Shown here: positions 14,608-20,699 of the stretch, one piece after another
How positions within the stretch are numbered: the first letter of the stretch is position 1
Layout: each line of letters begins with the position of its first letter
From: CAZKUR01 sp964556005
Lineage (GTDB): Bacteria > Bacteroidota > Ignavibacteria > Ignavibacteriales > Ignavibacteriaceae
Direction: 5' to 3'
Assembly (NCBI GenBank): GCA_964556005.1
Contig: CAZKUR010000068.1
Span: 1-20,699 of the forward strand
Length of the DNA stretch: 20,699 nucleotides
Position numbers and translations under genes: made by a program
Notes under the pieces: model-generated
Told to the model about the DNA's origin: nothing
Databases searched by the model: none
What the model saw: the letters and a program-made list of their open reading frames with translations, nothing else

Positions 14608-16149
14608 TTATTCCCACTCTATAGTAGCCGGCGGCTTTGAGCTGACATCATAAACTACCCTGTTAATGCCTCTTACTTTATTTATAATTTTATTCGATAC
14701 ATCCGCTAAAAATTTATGATCAAAACCGAACCAATCAGCAGTCATTCCATCGACCGAAGTAACCGCCCTTAAAGCTAAAACATTTTCATACGTTCTCGAA
14801 TCGCCCATCACTCCAACTGAGCTGACGGGGAGCAAAACCGCAAATGCCTGCCAAATTTTATCATATAGCCCGGCTTTTTTTATCTCTTGAATAAAAATAT
14901 CGTCAGCGTCCCTCAAAATGTCAAGTCTTGACTTAGAAATTTCTCCTAAAATTCTTACAGCCAAACCGGGGCCAGGGAACGGATGCCTTCCTAAAATGTC
15001 TCCGGGAATATTTAATTCACGCCCGACTTTTCTTACTTCATCTTTAAATAATTCCCTGAAAGGTTCTATTAATTTTAAGTTCATCTTTTCCGGCAGTCCG
15101 CCTACGTTGTGATGTGTTTTTATAGTTGCCGAAACACCTTTAACCTGAACAGATTCAATTACATCGGGATACAGAGTACCTTGAATTAAATATTCCGCAT
15201 CTTTATGCTTTTTAGCTTCTTCTTCAAAAACTTCTATAAAAGTATTGCCGATAATTTTTCTTTTTTCTTCCGGTTTTTTTACACCTTTTAATTTGTTTAA
15301 AAATCTTTCCGATGCATCGATGTAAGTATGATTTAAATGCAGCTTTTGATTAAATATTTCGGATATCTCAGTACTTTCATTTTTCCGCATCATCCCGGTA
15401 TCAATATGAATACAAATTAATTTATCGCCTATTGCTTTTTTTACAAGCACAGCCGCAACTGTTGAATCTACACCGCCGCTTAAGGCGCAAATAGCTTTTG
15501 AAGTATCTACTTTCTCTTTTATTTTTTTTACATTTTCCTCAATAAAATTTTGCGGCGTCCAGTTTCCTTTGCAACTGCAAATTTCGAATAAGAAGTTGCC
15601 GATAATTTCTTTTCCAAATTGTGTATGATTAACTTCGGGATGAAATTGTACGCCGTAAATATTCTTTTCTTCATTTGCCGCTGCACAATTCGGCGAATGA
15701 TCAGATTGGCCGAGAATTTTGAATCCTTCCGGAAGCTTCGATATATAGTCTCCGTGACTCATCCAGACAACAGAAGATTCGGGAATATTTATTAAAAGAT
15801 TTGCACTGTCCAAAACATTAAATTCCGCTTTACCGTATTCCCTGTCGTTTGCCGGTTCTACTTTGCCGCCTAACAATTTACTAATTAGCTGAAGTCCGTA
15901 ACAAATTCCTAAAACCGGAATTCCGAGTGCAAAAATTTTTGCATCGATGGAAGGAGCGCCATCATCATAAACACTCATCGGTCCGCCGGATAAAATAATT
16001 CCTGCTGGAGATATTCTTTTTATTTCATCTAATGAAATTGTATGTGGATGAATTTCGGAGAAGACATTTGCCTCCCTCACACGCCTTGTTATTAACTGCG
16101 TGTACTGCGAACCAAAATCAATAATAAGTATAGTTTCGTAATTTTGCAT
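14608..16149 (-). CDS. guaA: GMP synthase (glutamine-hydrolysing)
   Basis: Converts XMP to GMP with ATP and glutamine; last step of guanine nucleotide synthesis. 513 aa (525 in E. coli). The N-terminal class I glutamine amidotransferase domain has nucleophile Cys83 in GICYG and His170/Glu172 in QFHPEV. The ATP-pyrophosphatase domain has the P-loop SGGVDS at 224-229. The C-terminal dimerisation domain contains RHPFPGPGLAVR and ends GINRVVYDVSSKPPATIEWE. All key residues are present. The ATG at 16149 has only a weak upstream SD. A terminator-like hairpin 34 nt upstream may regulate entry into the gene. It heads a group with the TPR and LpoA-like genes. No guaB is seen. Confidence 0.97.
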   Translation of the reverse strand: MQNYETILIIDFGSQYTQLITRRVREANVFSEIHPHTISLDEIKRISPAGIILSGGPMSVYDDGAPSIDAKIFALGIPVLGICYGLQLISKLLGGKVEPANDREYGKAEFNVLDSANLLINIPESSVVWMSHGDYISKLPEGFKILGQSDHSPNCAAANEEKNIYGVQFHPEVNHTQFGKEIIGNFLFEICSCKGNWTPQNFIEENVKKIKEKVDTSKAICALSGGVDSTVAAVLVKKAIGDKLICIHIDTGMMRKNESTEISEIFNQKLHLNHTYIDASERFLNKLKGVKKPEEKRKIIGNTFIEVFEEEAKKHKDAEYLIQGTLYPDVIESVQVKGVSATIKTHHNVGGLPEKMNLKLIEPFRELFKDEVRKVGRELNIPGDILGRHPFPGPGLAVRILGEISKSRLDILRDADDIFIQEIKKAGLYDKIWQAFAVLLPVSSVGVMGDSRTYENVLALRAVTSVDGMTADWFGFDHKFLADVSNKIINKVRGINRVVYDVSSKPPATIEWE

Positions 16150-16178
16150 TAAATTTTCATCAGCCGGATATAAAACAG

Positions 16179-16204
16179 AAAAACAAAACCCGCTCAGGAT
16201 TTTG
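16179..16204 (-). terminator. Terminator-like hairpin in the guaA leader
   Basis: On the minus strand CAAAATCC (16204-16197) pairs with GGGTTTTG (16191-16184) around loop TGAGC. The one non-Watson-Crick pair is G-T on this strand but C-A on the other, which favours minus-strand RNA. A TTTTT run follows. It ends about 34 nt before the guaA ATG, leaving little space for a separate promoter, so it may be an attenuator or a leaky terminator of the upstream operon. Confidence 0.5.
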
Positions 16205-16330
16205 CTTTTCCATTTTTAATAAAATAAAATATGTTGAAATAAATCCCGTATTAAAATACAATTTTCAAAGACTAAAAAAATTAGCTTCTTAGTTAGGCTA
16301 AAGTCCAAAATTAGGGTTGTAATATTATCG

Positions 16331-16606
16331 TGTGTTACCACAAAAAGAAGAAAAAAGTCATTGCGAATTTATCTACTAAAGGCAGACGAGTCTTCTTCAT
16401 AGGAGTCCTTCGGATGAGTGAAGTCCGCTTCACTCAACCAATACTTAATTCTGAACTATGTTGGGTTCGCAACGACGATAATCATAATTTTCATCTTTTA
16501 GAATGCAATTCCGCGGTCAACTTTAAGTTTTGTCTTTCATTTGATAAATAAAGGCAATACATTTTTCGATAACTCGTGATGACGAAATTACTTTTTGGTC
16601 ACCCAC
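16331..16606. repeat. Dispersed repeat element with imperfect inverted ends
   Basis: The left end (16332-16365) carries ACAAAAAGAAGAAAAAAGTC followed by ATTGCGA. The reverse complement of the right end (16572-16605) carries GTGACCAAAAAGTAATTTCG followed by TCATCACGAG, which is clearly related. Between them is a perfect 9-bp stem, TGAGTGAAG-TCCG-CTTCACTCA at 16415-16436, and other GC-richer stretches. A copy of the same end occurs at 20622-20659. The element is non-coding and is probably a MITE- or REP-like dispersed repeat. Confidence 0.65.
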
Positions 16607-16648
16607 GCAATTCAAAATATTAATTGACAAACACAAATTTATGAAATT

Positions 16649-17029
16649 CTATTGTCCTACAAGTTCTTTATAAGCACCTATATCCAGCAATTCATCCAAT
16701 TCCTTCATATCGGATATTTCAACTTTAATCATCCAGCCTTCACCGTAAGGATCGCTGTTTACGATCTCCGGAGTATTCGTCAGGTTTTTGTTTATCTCCA
16801 CAATCTTACCGCTGCACGGAGCATAAATATCGCTTACTGTCTTAACGGCTTCAATTGTTCCCAGCGATTGCCCTTTTTTTATTTCTTTCAAATTTGGATC
16901 GATGTCGACATAAACTACATCGCCCAATTCGCCCTGGGCATAATCTGTTATTCCAATGGTTCCGGTTTTGCCGTCAATAGAAACCCACTCGTGATCTTTG
17001 GTATATTTTAAATTTTCAGGAAAGTTCAT
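16649..17029 (-). CDS. gcvH: Glycine cleavage system H protein
   Basis: Lipoyl carrier protein of the glycine cleavage complex, 126 aa. It shuttles the methylamine group from P protein to T protein and delivers electrons to L protein. The lipoyl-domain hallmarks are TKDHEWVSIDG, GITDYAQGELGDVVYVD, and GTIEAVKTVSDIYAP with Lys63 as lipoylation site, then the YGEGWMIKVE segment. The ATG at 17029 has AGAGGT 5 nt upstream. It lies 23 nt downstream of accC at the end of the efp-accB-accC-gcvH operon. No gcvT, gcvP or lipoate enzyme genes are in the window, so the rest of the complex must lie elsewhere. Confidence 0.97.
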   Translation of the reverse strand: MNFPENLKYTKDHEWVSIDGKTGTIGITDYAQGELGDVVYVDIDPNLKEIKKGQSLGTIEAVKTVSDIYAPCSGKIVEINKNLTNTPEIVNSDPYGEGWMIKVEISDMKELDELLDIGAYKELVGQ

Positions 17030-17052
17030 TTTAACCTCTATAAAAAATTATT

Positions 17053-18402
17053 TTATTGTTCAATTGGTTTAAATTCAAAAGTCTCCAAAAATCCGGTATC
17101 AAAATTACCGGATAAAAATCTTTTATCCTCCAGCACCTGCAAATGAAAAGGAACAGTTGTTTTAATTCCTTCCACAGTAAACTCTTCCAATGCTCTTCGC
17201 CCTCTTGCAATGGTGTGTTCCCTGTTTTTTCCCCAGACAATGAGCTTTGCAATTAAGGAATCATAATAAGGAGGAATAGTATAATAATGATAAATATGAG
17301 AATCTACCCTAACTCCAAATCCGCCAGGGTAATGCAGAGATTCAATTCTACCTGGTGAGGGTTTAAATCCGTTTGACGGGTCTTCAGCATTTATTCTAAA
17401 CTCCATAGCATGGCCGAGGGGTTCGCCCGGAAGCGTTTCAATTTTTTCTCCGGCTGCAACCAATATCTGCTGACGCACCAAATCTACATGATAAACCCAT
17501 TCGGTAACAGGATGCTCAACCTGAATTCTTGTATTCATTTCCATAAAATAAAAATTCTTATGCTTATCAAGAAGAAATTCTATAGTACCTGCACCTTCAT
17601 AGTTAACCGACTTGGCACCTAATATTGCCGCATCGCCCATTCTCTTTCTCAATTCTTCATCAACTGCCGGGGAAGGAGATTCCTCAATTAATTTTTGATG
17701 TCTTCTTTGCACCGAACAATCACGTTCGCCGTAATGGTACACGTTGCCAAACATATCGCCCATTATCTGGATTTCGATGTGCCTTGGGTTCTCTAAAAAC
17801 TTTTCGATGTAAACATCGGAATTACCAAAACCTGCTTCGGCCTCGGCCTTTGCAGTTTGAAAAGCTTTTTCAAATTCTTTTTCTTCCCAGACTATTCTCA
17901 TCCCTTTTCCACCTCCGCCTGCAGAAGCTTTTATAATAACAGGGTAGCCTATTTCATGAGAAATTGCAATTCCTTCTTCCTTAGTTGAAACAATGCCGTC
18001 GCTTCCGGGAACAACAGGAACGCCTGATTTTTTCATTGTATCTTTTGCAAATGATTTATCTCCCATCGCACTTATCATTTTAGGTGAAGGGCCGATAAAT
18101 TTTATGTCGGATTCGGTGCATATTTCCGAAAAGTTTGCGTTCTCTGCAAGAAACCCGTAACCGGGATGAATAGCATCGGCACCCGTAATCTGGGCAGCAG
18201 AAATTATTAAAGGAATTTTAAGATAGCTGTCTCTACTTTGCGGCGGGCCTATACAAACTGCTTCGTCTGCAAATGTTACATGAAGGGAATCACGGTCTGC
18301 CTCCGAATAAATTGCAACGGTTTTAATTCCAAGCTCTTTACAAGTTCTAATTACTCTTAAGGCAATTTCACCGCGGTTGGCAATCAGTATTTTATCAAAC
18401 AA
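17053..18402 (-). CDS. accC: Acetyl-CoA carboxylase, biotin carboxylase subunit
   Basis: Carboxylates the biotin on AccB with bicarbonate and ATP; first half of malonyl-CoA formation. 449 aa, as in E. coli. The N-terminal domain starts FDKILIANRGEIALRVIR. The ATP-grasp domain carries the glycine-rich loop AGGGGKGM at 161-168 after Lys159, the ERDCSVQRRHQKLIEE segment, and MNTRIQVEHPVTE with Arg292. The C-terminal domain includes HAMEFRINAEDP and a late EGIKTTVPFH. All catalytic residues are present. The start is TTG at 18402 with GAGGT 4 nt upstream. It lies 24 nt after accB. No carboxyltransferase genes (accA, accD) are nearby. Confidence 0.97.
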   Translation of the reverse strand: MFDKILIANRGEIALRVIRTCKELGIKTVAIYSEADRDSLHVTFADEAVCIGPPQSRDSYLKIPLIISAAQITGADAIHPGYGFLAENANFSEICTESDIKFIGPSPKMISAMGDKSFAKDTMKKSGVPVVPGSDGIVSTKEEGIAISHEIGYPVIIKASAGGGGKGMRIVWEEKEFEKAFQTAKAEAEAGFGNSDVYIEKFLENPRHIEIQIMGDMFGNVYHYGERDCSVQRRHQKLIEESPSPAVDEELRKRMGDAAILGAKSVNYEGAGTIEFLLDKHKNFYFMEMNTRIQVEHPVTEWVYHVDLVRQQILVAAGEKIETLPGEPLGHAMEFRINAEDPSNGFKPSPGRIESLHYPGGFGVRVDSHIYHYYTIPPYYDSLIAKLIVWGKNREHTIARGRRALEEFTVEGIKTTVPFHLQVLEDKRFLSGNFDTGFLETFEFKPIEQ

Positions 18403-18426
18403 TTTTACCTCGGTAGTTAAATGAGA

Positions 18427-18894
18427 TTAACTGGTTTCGACTAAGAATAACGGCTGATTATATTCTACAGGTTTGCCGTTTTCCACCAATATTTTAACTA
18501 CTTTTCCCTCGACGTCGGATTCAATCTCATTCATAAGTTTCATCGCTTCAACAATGCAAAGCACATGGCCTTTTGAAATAATATCGCCAACCTGTACGTA
18601 AGGGTCGGCATCGGGAGCTGGGGCTCTATAAAAAGTTCCGACAATCGGCGAATGAATCTCATGATGGTTTGAAGGCTTTTCCTCTTTTTCGGTTACGGCT
18701 TCTGCAGGCTGCTGGTTGTTGTTATTGTTAACAACCGACGGAAAAGCAGAAGTTATTTGAGGCTGCACTACTGTTTGTATTCCCCTGATCTTTTTTGCAA
18801 CTTTTATTCTTAAGCCGTTTTCCTCAACTTCGAGATCAGTAATTTCACTGGTATCTACAATTTTAACCAGCTTTTTTATTAGGTTTAAATCCAT
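18427..18894 (-). CDS. accB: Biotin carboxyl carrier protein of acetyl-CoA carboxylase
   Basis: 155 aa. The N-terminal about 40 residues (MDLNLIKKLVKIVDTSEITDLEVEENGLRIKV) are the usual BCCP dimer/linker start. Then comes a flexible linker (about 41-78) with an Asn/Gln run NNNNNQQP. The biotinyl domain follows from about 80: HSPIVGTFYRAPAPD (with the BCCP thumb-type segment) and the biotinylation site EAMKLMNEI, Lys119. It carries CO2 between AccC and the carboxyltransferase. The ATG at 18894 has AGGT about 9 nt upstream. It lies 19 nt after efp and 24 nt before accC. Confidence 0.97.
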   Translation of the reverse strand: MDLNLIKKLVKIVDTSEITDLEVEENGLRIKVAKKIRGIQTVVQPQITSAFPSVVNNNNNQQPAEAVTEKEEKPSNHHEIHSPIVGTFYRAPAPDADPYVQVGDIISKGHVLCIVEAMKLMNEIESDVEGKVVKILVENGKPVEYNQPLFLVETS

Positions 18895-18913
18895 CTGAAA
18901 TACCTATAAATGA

Positions 18914-19477
18914 TTAAGATTTAACTCGTTCAACATAATTCCCGGTCCTCGTATCGATTTTTAACTTATCGCCTTCTCCAATGAAAAGGGGAACGTTGAC
19001 CGTAACCCCGGTTTCCAGTTTTGCAGGTTTAACAGCGCCGGTAGCTGTATCGCCTTTTAAACCGGGTTCGGTTTCCACAACTTCAAGCTCAACAAAAATT
19101 GGAATTTCAACGCTTATTATTTCGTCTCCGTTAAAAAGCATATCCACTTCAGTACTTTCTTTTAAGAACTGAACAGTGTCACCGAAGTAATCTGTGGGAA
19201 CATTTATTTGCTCGTAAGTTTCCTGGTCCATGCAGACCAGCATATCGCCGTCGCGATATAAATATTGATATTTTCTTCTTTCAATACGTACAATTTCAAC
19301 GCTTTCACCAGCACGAAAAGTATTATCTAAAACCTTGCCGTTCCTTAAATTCTTTAAAGTGCTGCGGACAAAGGCTCCGCCTTTACCTGGTTTTACATGT
19401 TGAAATTCGACAATTGAATATAAGTCGTTTTTAAATTTAATTATTATTCCGTTACGGAAATCAGAAGTATCAGCCAT
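18914..19477 (-). CDS. efp: Elongation factor P
   Basis: 187 aa, the family length. Binds between the P and E sites of the ribosome and relieves stalling at polyproline. The N-terminal KOW-like domain carries the loop HVKPGKGGAFVRS with Lys32 at the tip, the position that is beta-lysylated by EpmA in many bacteria or left unmodified in others. The central OB domain includes QYLYRDGDMLVCMDQETYEQ, and the C-terminal OB domain ends GDKLKIDTRTGNYVERV. No EpmA, EpmB or EarP gene is in the window, and Lys rather than Arg excludes the rhamnosylated type. It is the first gene of the efp-accB-accC-gcvH operon, with a good promoter candidate about 40-60 bp upstream. No SD is clear. Confidence 0.97.
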   Translation of the reverse strand: MADTSDFRNGIIIKFKNDLYSIVEFQHVKPGKGGAFVRSTLKNLRNGKVLDNTFRAGESVEIVRIERRKYQYLYRDGDMLVCMDQETYEQINVPTDYFGDTVQFLKESTEVDMLFNGDEIISVEIPIFVELEVVETEPGLKGDTATGAVKPAKLETGVTVNVPLFIGEGDKLKIDTRTGNYVERVKS

Positions 19478-19512
19478 ATAAATGATTAAATTTTAATGAT
19501 TAATAGACTAAA

Positions 19513-19541
19513 AAAATAGATATATACGCTTTGAAAGTCAA
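19513..19541 (-). promoter_or_regulatory. Candidate promoter of the efp-accB-accC-gcvH operon
   Basis: On the minus strand TTGACT (19541-19536), 17 bp, then TATTTT (19518-19513). These match the vegetative boxes at 5 and 4 of 6 positions with ideal spacing. The -10 ends about 35 nt before the efp ATG. A second TTGACT lies about 40 bp further upstream but lacks a good -10. Confidence 0.5.
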
Positions 19542-19575
19542 GATTTTGAAACATGAATGCTAAAGCTGTAACAAG

Positions 19576-19610
19576 TCAAAATTCGGTATTAAAATATCAA
19601 AAGTAAAAAA
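19576..19610. repeat. Short degenerate 7-bp repeat upstream of efp
   Basis: Five successive 7-bp units, all starting with T (for example TCAAAAT and TCAAAAG), share the 13-mer TCAAAAGTAAAAA with the start of the mazG array. It is non-coding and lies between the efp promoter candidate and the upstream terminator. The degeneracy and A-richness leave room for chance. Confidence 0.35.
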
Positions 19611-19663
19611 ACAATCATAAATGTAATTCAGAATAAACCTGGTTAATATGATATCATCCGATT

Positions 19664-19697
19664 CAATAAAAAAACCGTGCGGACGATGCACGGTTTT
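19664..19697 (-). terminator. Rho-independent terminator of the upstream TPR gene
   Basis: AAAACCGTGC pairs perfectly with GCACGGTTTT (19671-19680 and 19688-19697) around a 7-nt loop. On the minus strand the stem is followed by an uninterrupted T run. It begins 25 nt after the stop codon at 19723 and separates that gene from efp. Confidence 0.93.
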
Positions 19698-19722
19698 AAA
19701 TTAGAATAATTACTCAAATGCT

Positions 19723-20409
19723 TTAATCGACCATTGCTAAATATTTATCGGCTTTGGCGACTTCGGGATAATGTTCGAAATCTTTTTTAACTTTTTCGAG
19801 AACTTCTTTTGCTTTTGTTTTATTACCGGCATTAATATAATTTATTCCGGCCTGAACAAGATATGAAGGATCTTCAACATTTGTCTTTGAAACCCTTGCG
19901 GCATCATAATATAAATCTGCGGCTTTGGAATATTCTTTTTGCATCGACAGGTAGCCTGCCTGCCCTGCTAAAGAAGTAGCTTTAAATATAGAATTGTCAC
20001 CGTCGTAATCTTTATAGTACTTGTATGCTTCGTCATATTTCTGCAAGCGGTTGTATGAATTTGCAAGATAAATTTTTGCTACTTCTCCATTCTCTGTTCC
20101 GCCGAATTCTTCGACAATATTTTTTAGGCCTGTAATATTCTGATCCGGTTTACCTTCGATTGCTTCCAAATAATTTCCTTGATCATACAAATCCATTACA
20201 CTGCCAAGCTCAGTTCCGGCTAAATGATTATTTTCGGATTTATGGCTTATATAAAAATAGGCCGCGACAATAACTACTACTATAACGGCTCCATAAAGAA
20301 CCAGTGCGGATTTATTTTCATTGAAATAACCGTAAGCCTTATAATAAAAAGAAATGAGCTTATCCTCTTTAATTTCTTTCTTAGATAATTTTTTCTTTTT
20401 CGTCAGCAT
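19723..20409 (-). CDS. Membrane-anchored TPR protein (YfgM-like architecture)
   Basis: 228 aa. A Lys-rich cytoplasmic start (MLTKKKKLSKKEIKEDK) precedes one transmembrane helix at about 35-55 (LVLYGAVIVVVIVAAYFYI) and an extracytoplasmic region of TPR-like helices, for example AKIYLANSYNRLQKYDEAYKYY and QAGINYINAGNKTKAKEVLE. The order resembles YfgM/TPR_21 proteins, which assist periplasmic folding at the translocon, but sequence identity to YfgM cannot be claimed. The ATG at 20409 has AGAAGGT 5 nt upstream. It is a single-gene unit closed by a perfect terminator. Role inferred from architecture only. Confidence 0.88.
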   Translation of the reverse strand: MLTKKKKLSKKEIKEDKLISFYYKAYGYFNENKSALVLYGAVIVVVIVAAYFYISHKSENNHLAGTELGSVMDLYDQGNYLEAIEGKPDQNITGLKNIVEEFGGTENGEVAKIYLANSYNRLQKYDEAYKYYKDYDGDNSIFKATSLAGQAGYLSMQKEYSKAADLYYDAARVSKTNVEDPSYLVQAGINYINAGNKTKAKEVLEKVKKDFEHYPEVAKADKYLAMVD

Positions 20410-20621
20410 TTGAGACCTTCTGTTTATCCAAACCGATTGTTAATAAATTAAGACAACTAATTTAATATATTATTGAACAATCTTCCAGAAATAAAAGAAT
20501 ACATTTGACAGTGATCTGAATAAAAACTTGGGAAATTTCAATTTTTGCCAATATTAGTAATATTTACACCTTTCCGCTACTCCGGAATATCAAAAAATTT
20601 AAATAAATATGTGTACTTATA

Positions 20622-20699
20622 TAGTGGCTGACCAAAAAGAAGAAAAAAGTCATTGCGAGAAGAAAAAAGTCATTGCGAGAAGAAAAAAGTCATTGCGAG
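20622..20699. repeat. End of the dispersed element with three tandem 20-bp units at the window edge
   Basis: ATAGTGGCTGACCAAAAAG leads into aagaaaaaagtcattgcgag repeated three times without change at 20640-20659, 20660-20679 and 20680-20699. The last copy ends exactly at the window end. The same 20-mer, bar its final base, occurs once at 16347-16366 within the element near guaA, also after a related lead sequence. Confidence 0.85.

Larger units (their letters stand above)
16150..16648. other. Non-coding gap between gcvH and guaA
   Basis: 499 bases without a credible gene. From the gcvH side it holds a dispersed repeat element (16331-16606), an AT-rich stretch likely to carry the guaA promoter, and a hairpin with a T run just upstream of guaA. 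A 73-codon plus-strand frame at 16330-16551 lies within the repeat and has no coding character. Confidence 0.6.

Noticed and set aside
16330..16551. 73-codon plus-strand frame between gcvH and guaA
   Set aside because: It lies within the dispersed repeat element, has no ribosome site and low-complexity composition, and matches no family I know.
17031..17252. 73-codon minus-strand frame overlapping the end of accC
   Set aside because: It overlaps the conserved AccC C-terminus in another frame and has no family features.
20550..20564. 15-bp palindrome AATATTA-G-TAATATT upstream of the last TPR gene
   Set aside because: Perfect, but made only of A/T arms in very AT-rich DNA and about 140 bp from the start codon; chance is likely.
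20640..20699. Possible CRISPR array at the right edge
   Set aside because: The 20-bp units are directly adjacent with no spacers, and no cas genes are present; it is a simple tandem repeat tied to the dispersed element.

Overview
The window is AT-rich chromosomal DNA. It carries about twenty-one protein genes and no RNA genes that I can recognise. All genes but mazG are on the minus strand. The likely source is a Bacteroidota/Chlorobiota-group bacterium, most like an Ignavibacteria-type lineage. Several things point there: secreted proteins ending their signal peptides in A-Q, an FG-GAP protein, a beta-barrel-like secreted protein, and degenerate dispersed and period-7 repeats. Clear Shine-Dalgarno (SD) sites (GGAGGT, AAAGGAG) and frequent TTG starts argue against a typical Bacteroidia genome. 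This placement is inference from content, not a database result.

Layout from left to right. 1-1024: 5' part of a secreted FG-GAP repeat protein that runs off the left edge. 1025-1470: non-coding, with hairpins and a GA/CT microsatellite. 1471-4588: a secreted protein, a LytR_C-domain membrane protein, rsfS and argS. 4669-5639: a DinB/YfiT-type protein and panD. 5640-5988: non-coding, with nested inverted repeats. 5989-7908: ridA and an MBL/beta-CASP nuclease. 8016-8849: mazG on the plus strand, divergent from ridA and convergent with phoH by a 4-nt overlap. 9905-10905: a small coiled-coil lipoprotein and a secreted LysM protein, closed by a strong terminator just before phoH. 11110-11790: radC with an abnormal start. 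11962-16149: guaA, a TPR protein and an LpoA-like TPR/type I periplasmic-binding protein, coupled by overlaps. 16150-16648: non-coding, with a dispersed element that has inverted ends. 16649-19477: a tight efp-accB-accC-gcvH operon. 19723-20409: a membrane-anchored TPR protein with a perfect terminator. 20622-20699: one end of the same dispersed element, running into three tandem copies of a 20-mer exactly at the window end.

Functionally this is mostly housekeeping: translation (argS, efp, rsfS), fatty-acid synthesis (accB, accC), nucleotide and cofactor metabolism (guaA, panD, mazG, ridA), RNA processing (MBL nuclease, phoH) and cell-envelope proteins (LysM, lipoprotein, LpoA-like, LytR_C). 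I see no defence island, prophage or biosynthetic cluster. The most unusual material is non-coding or inserted: a period-7 repeat array in frame inside mazG and a similar one in the FG-GAP gene, the dispersed element near guaA and at the window end, the inverted-repeat cluster at 5782-5966, and a radC start that lacks a normal initiation codon unless one base is restored.
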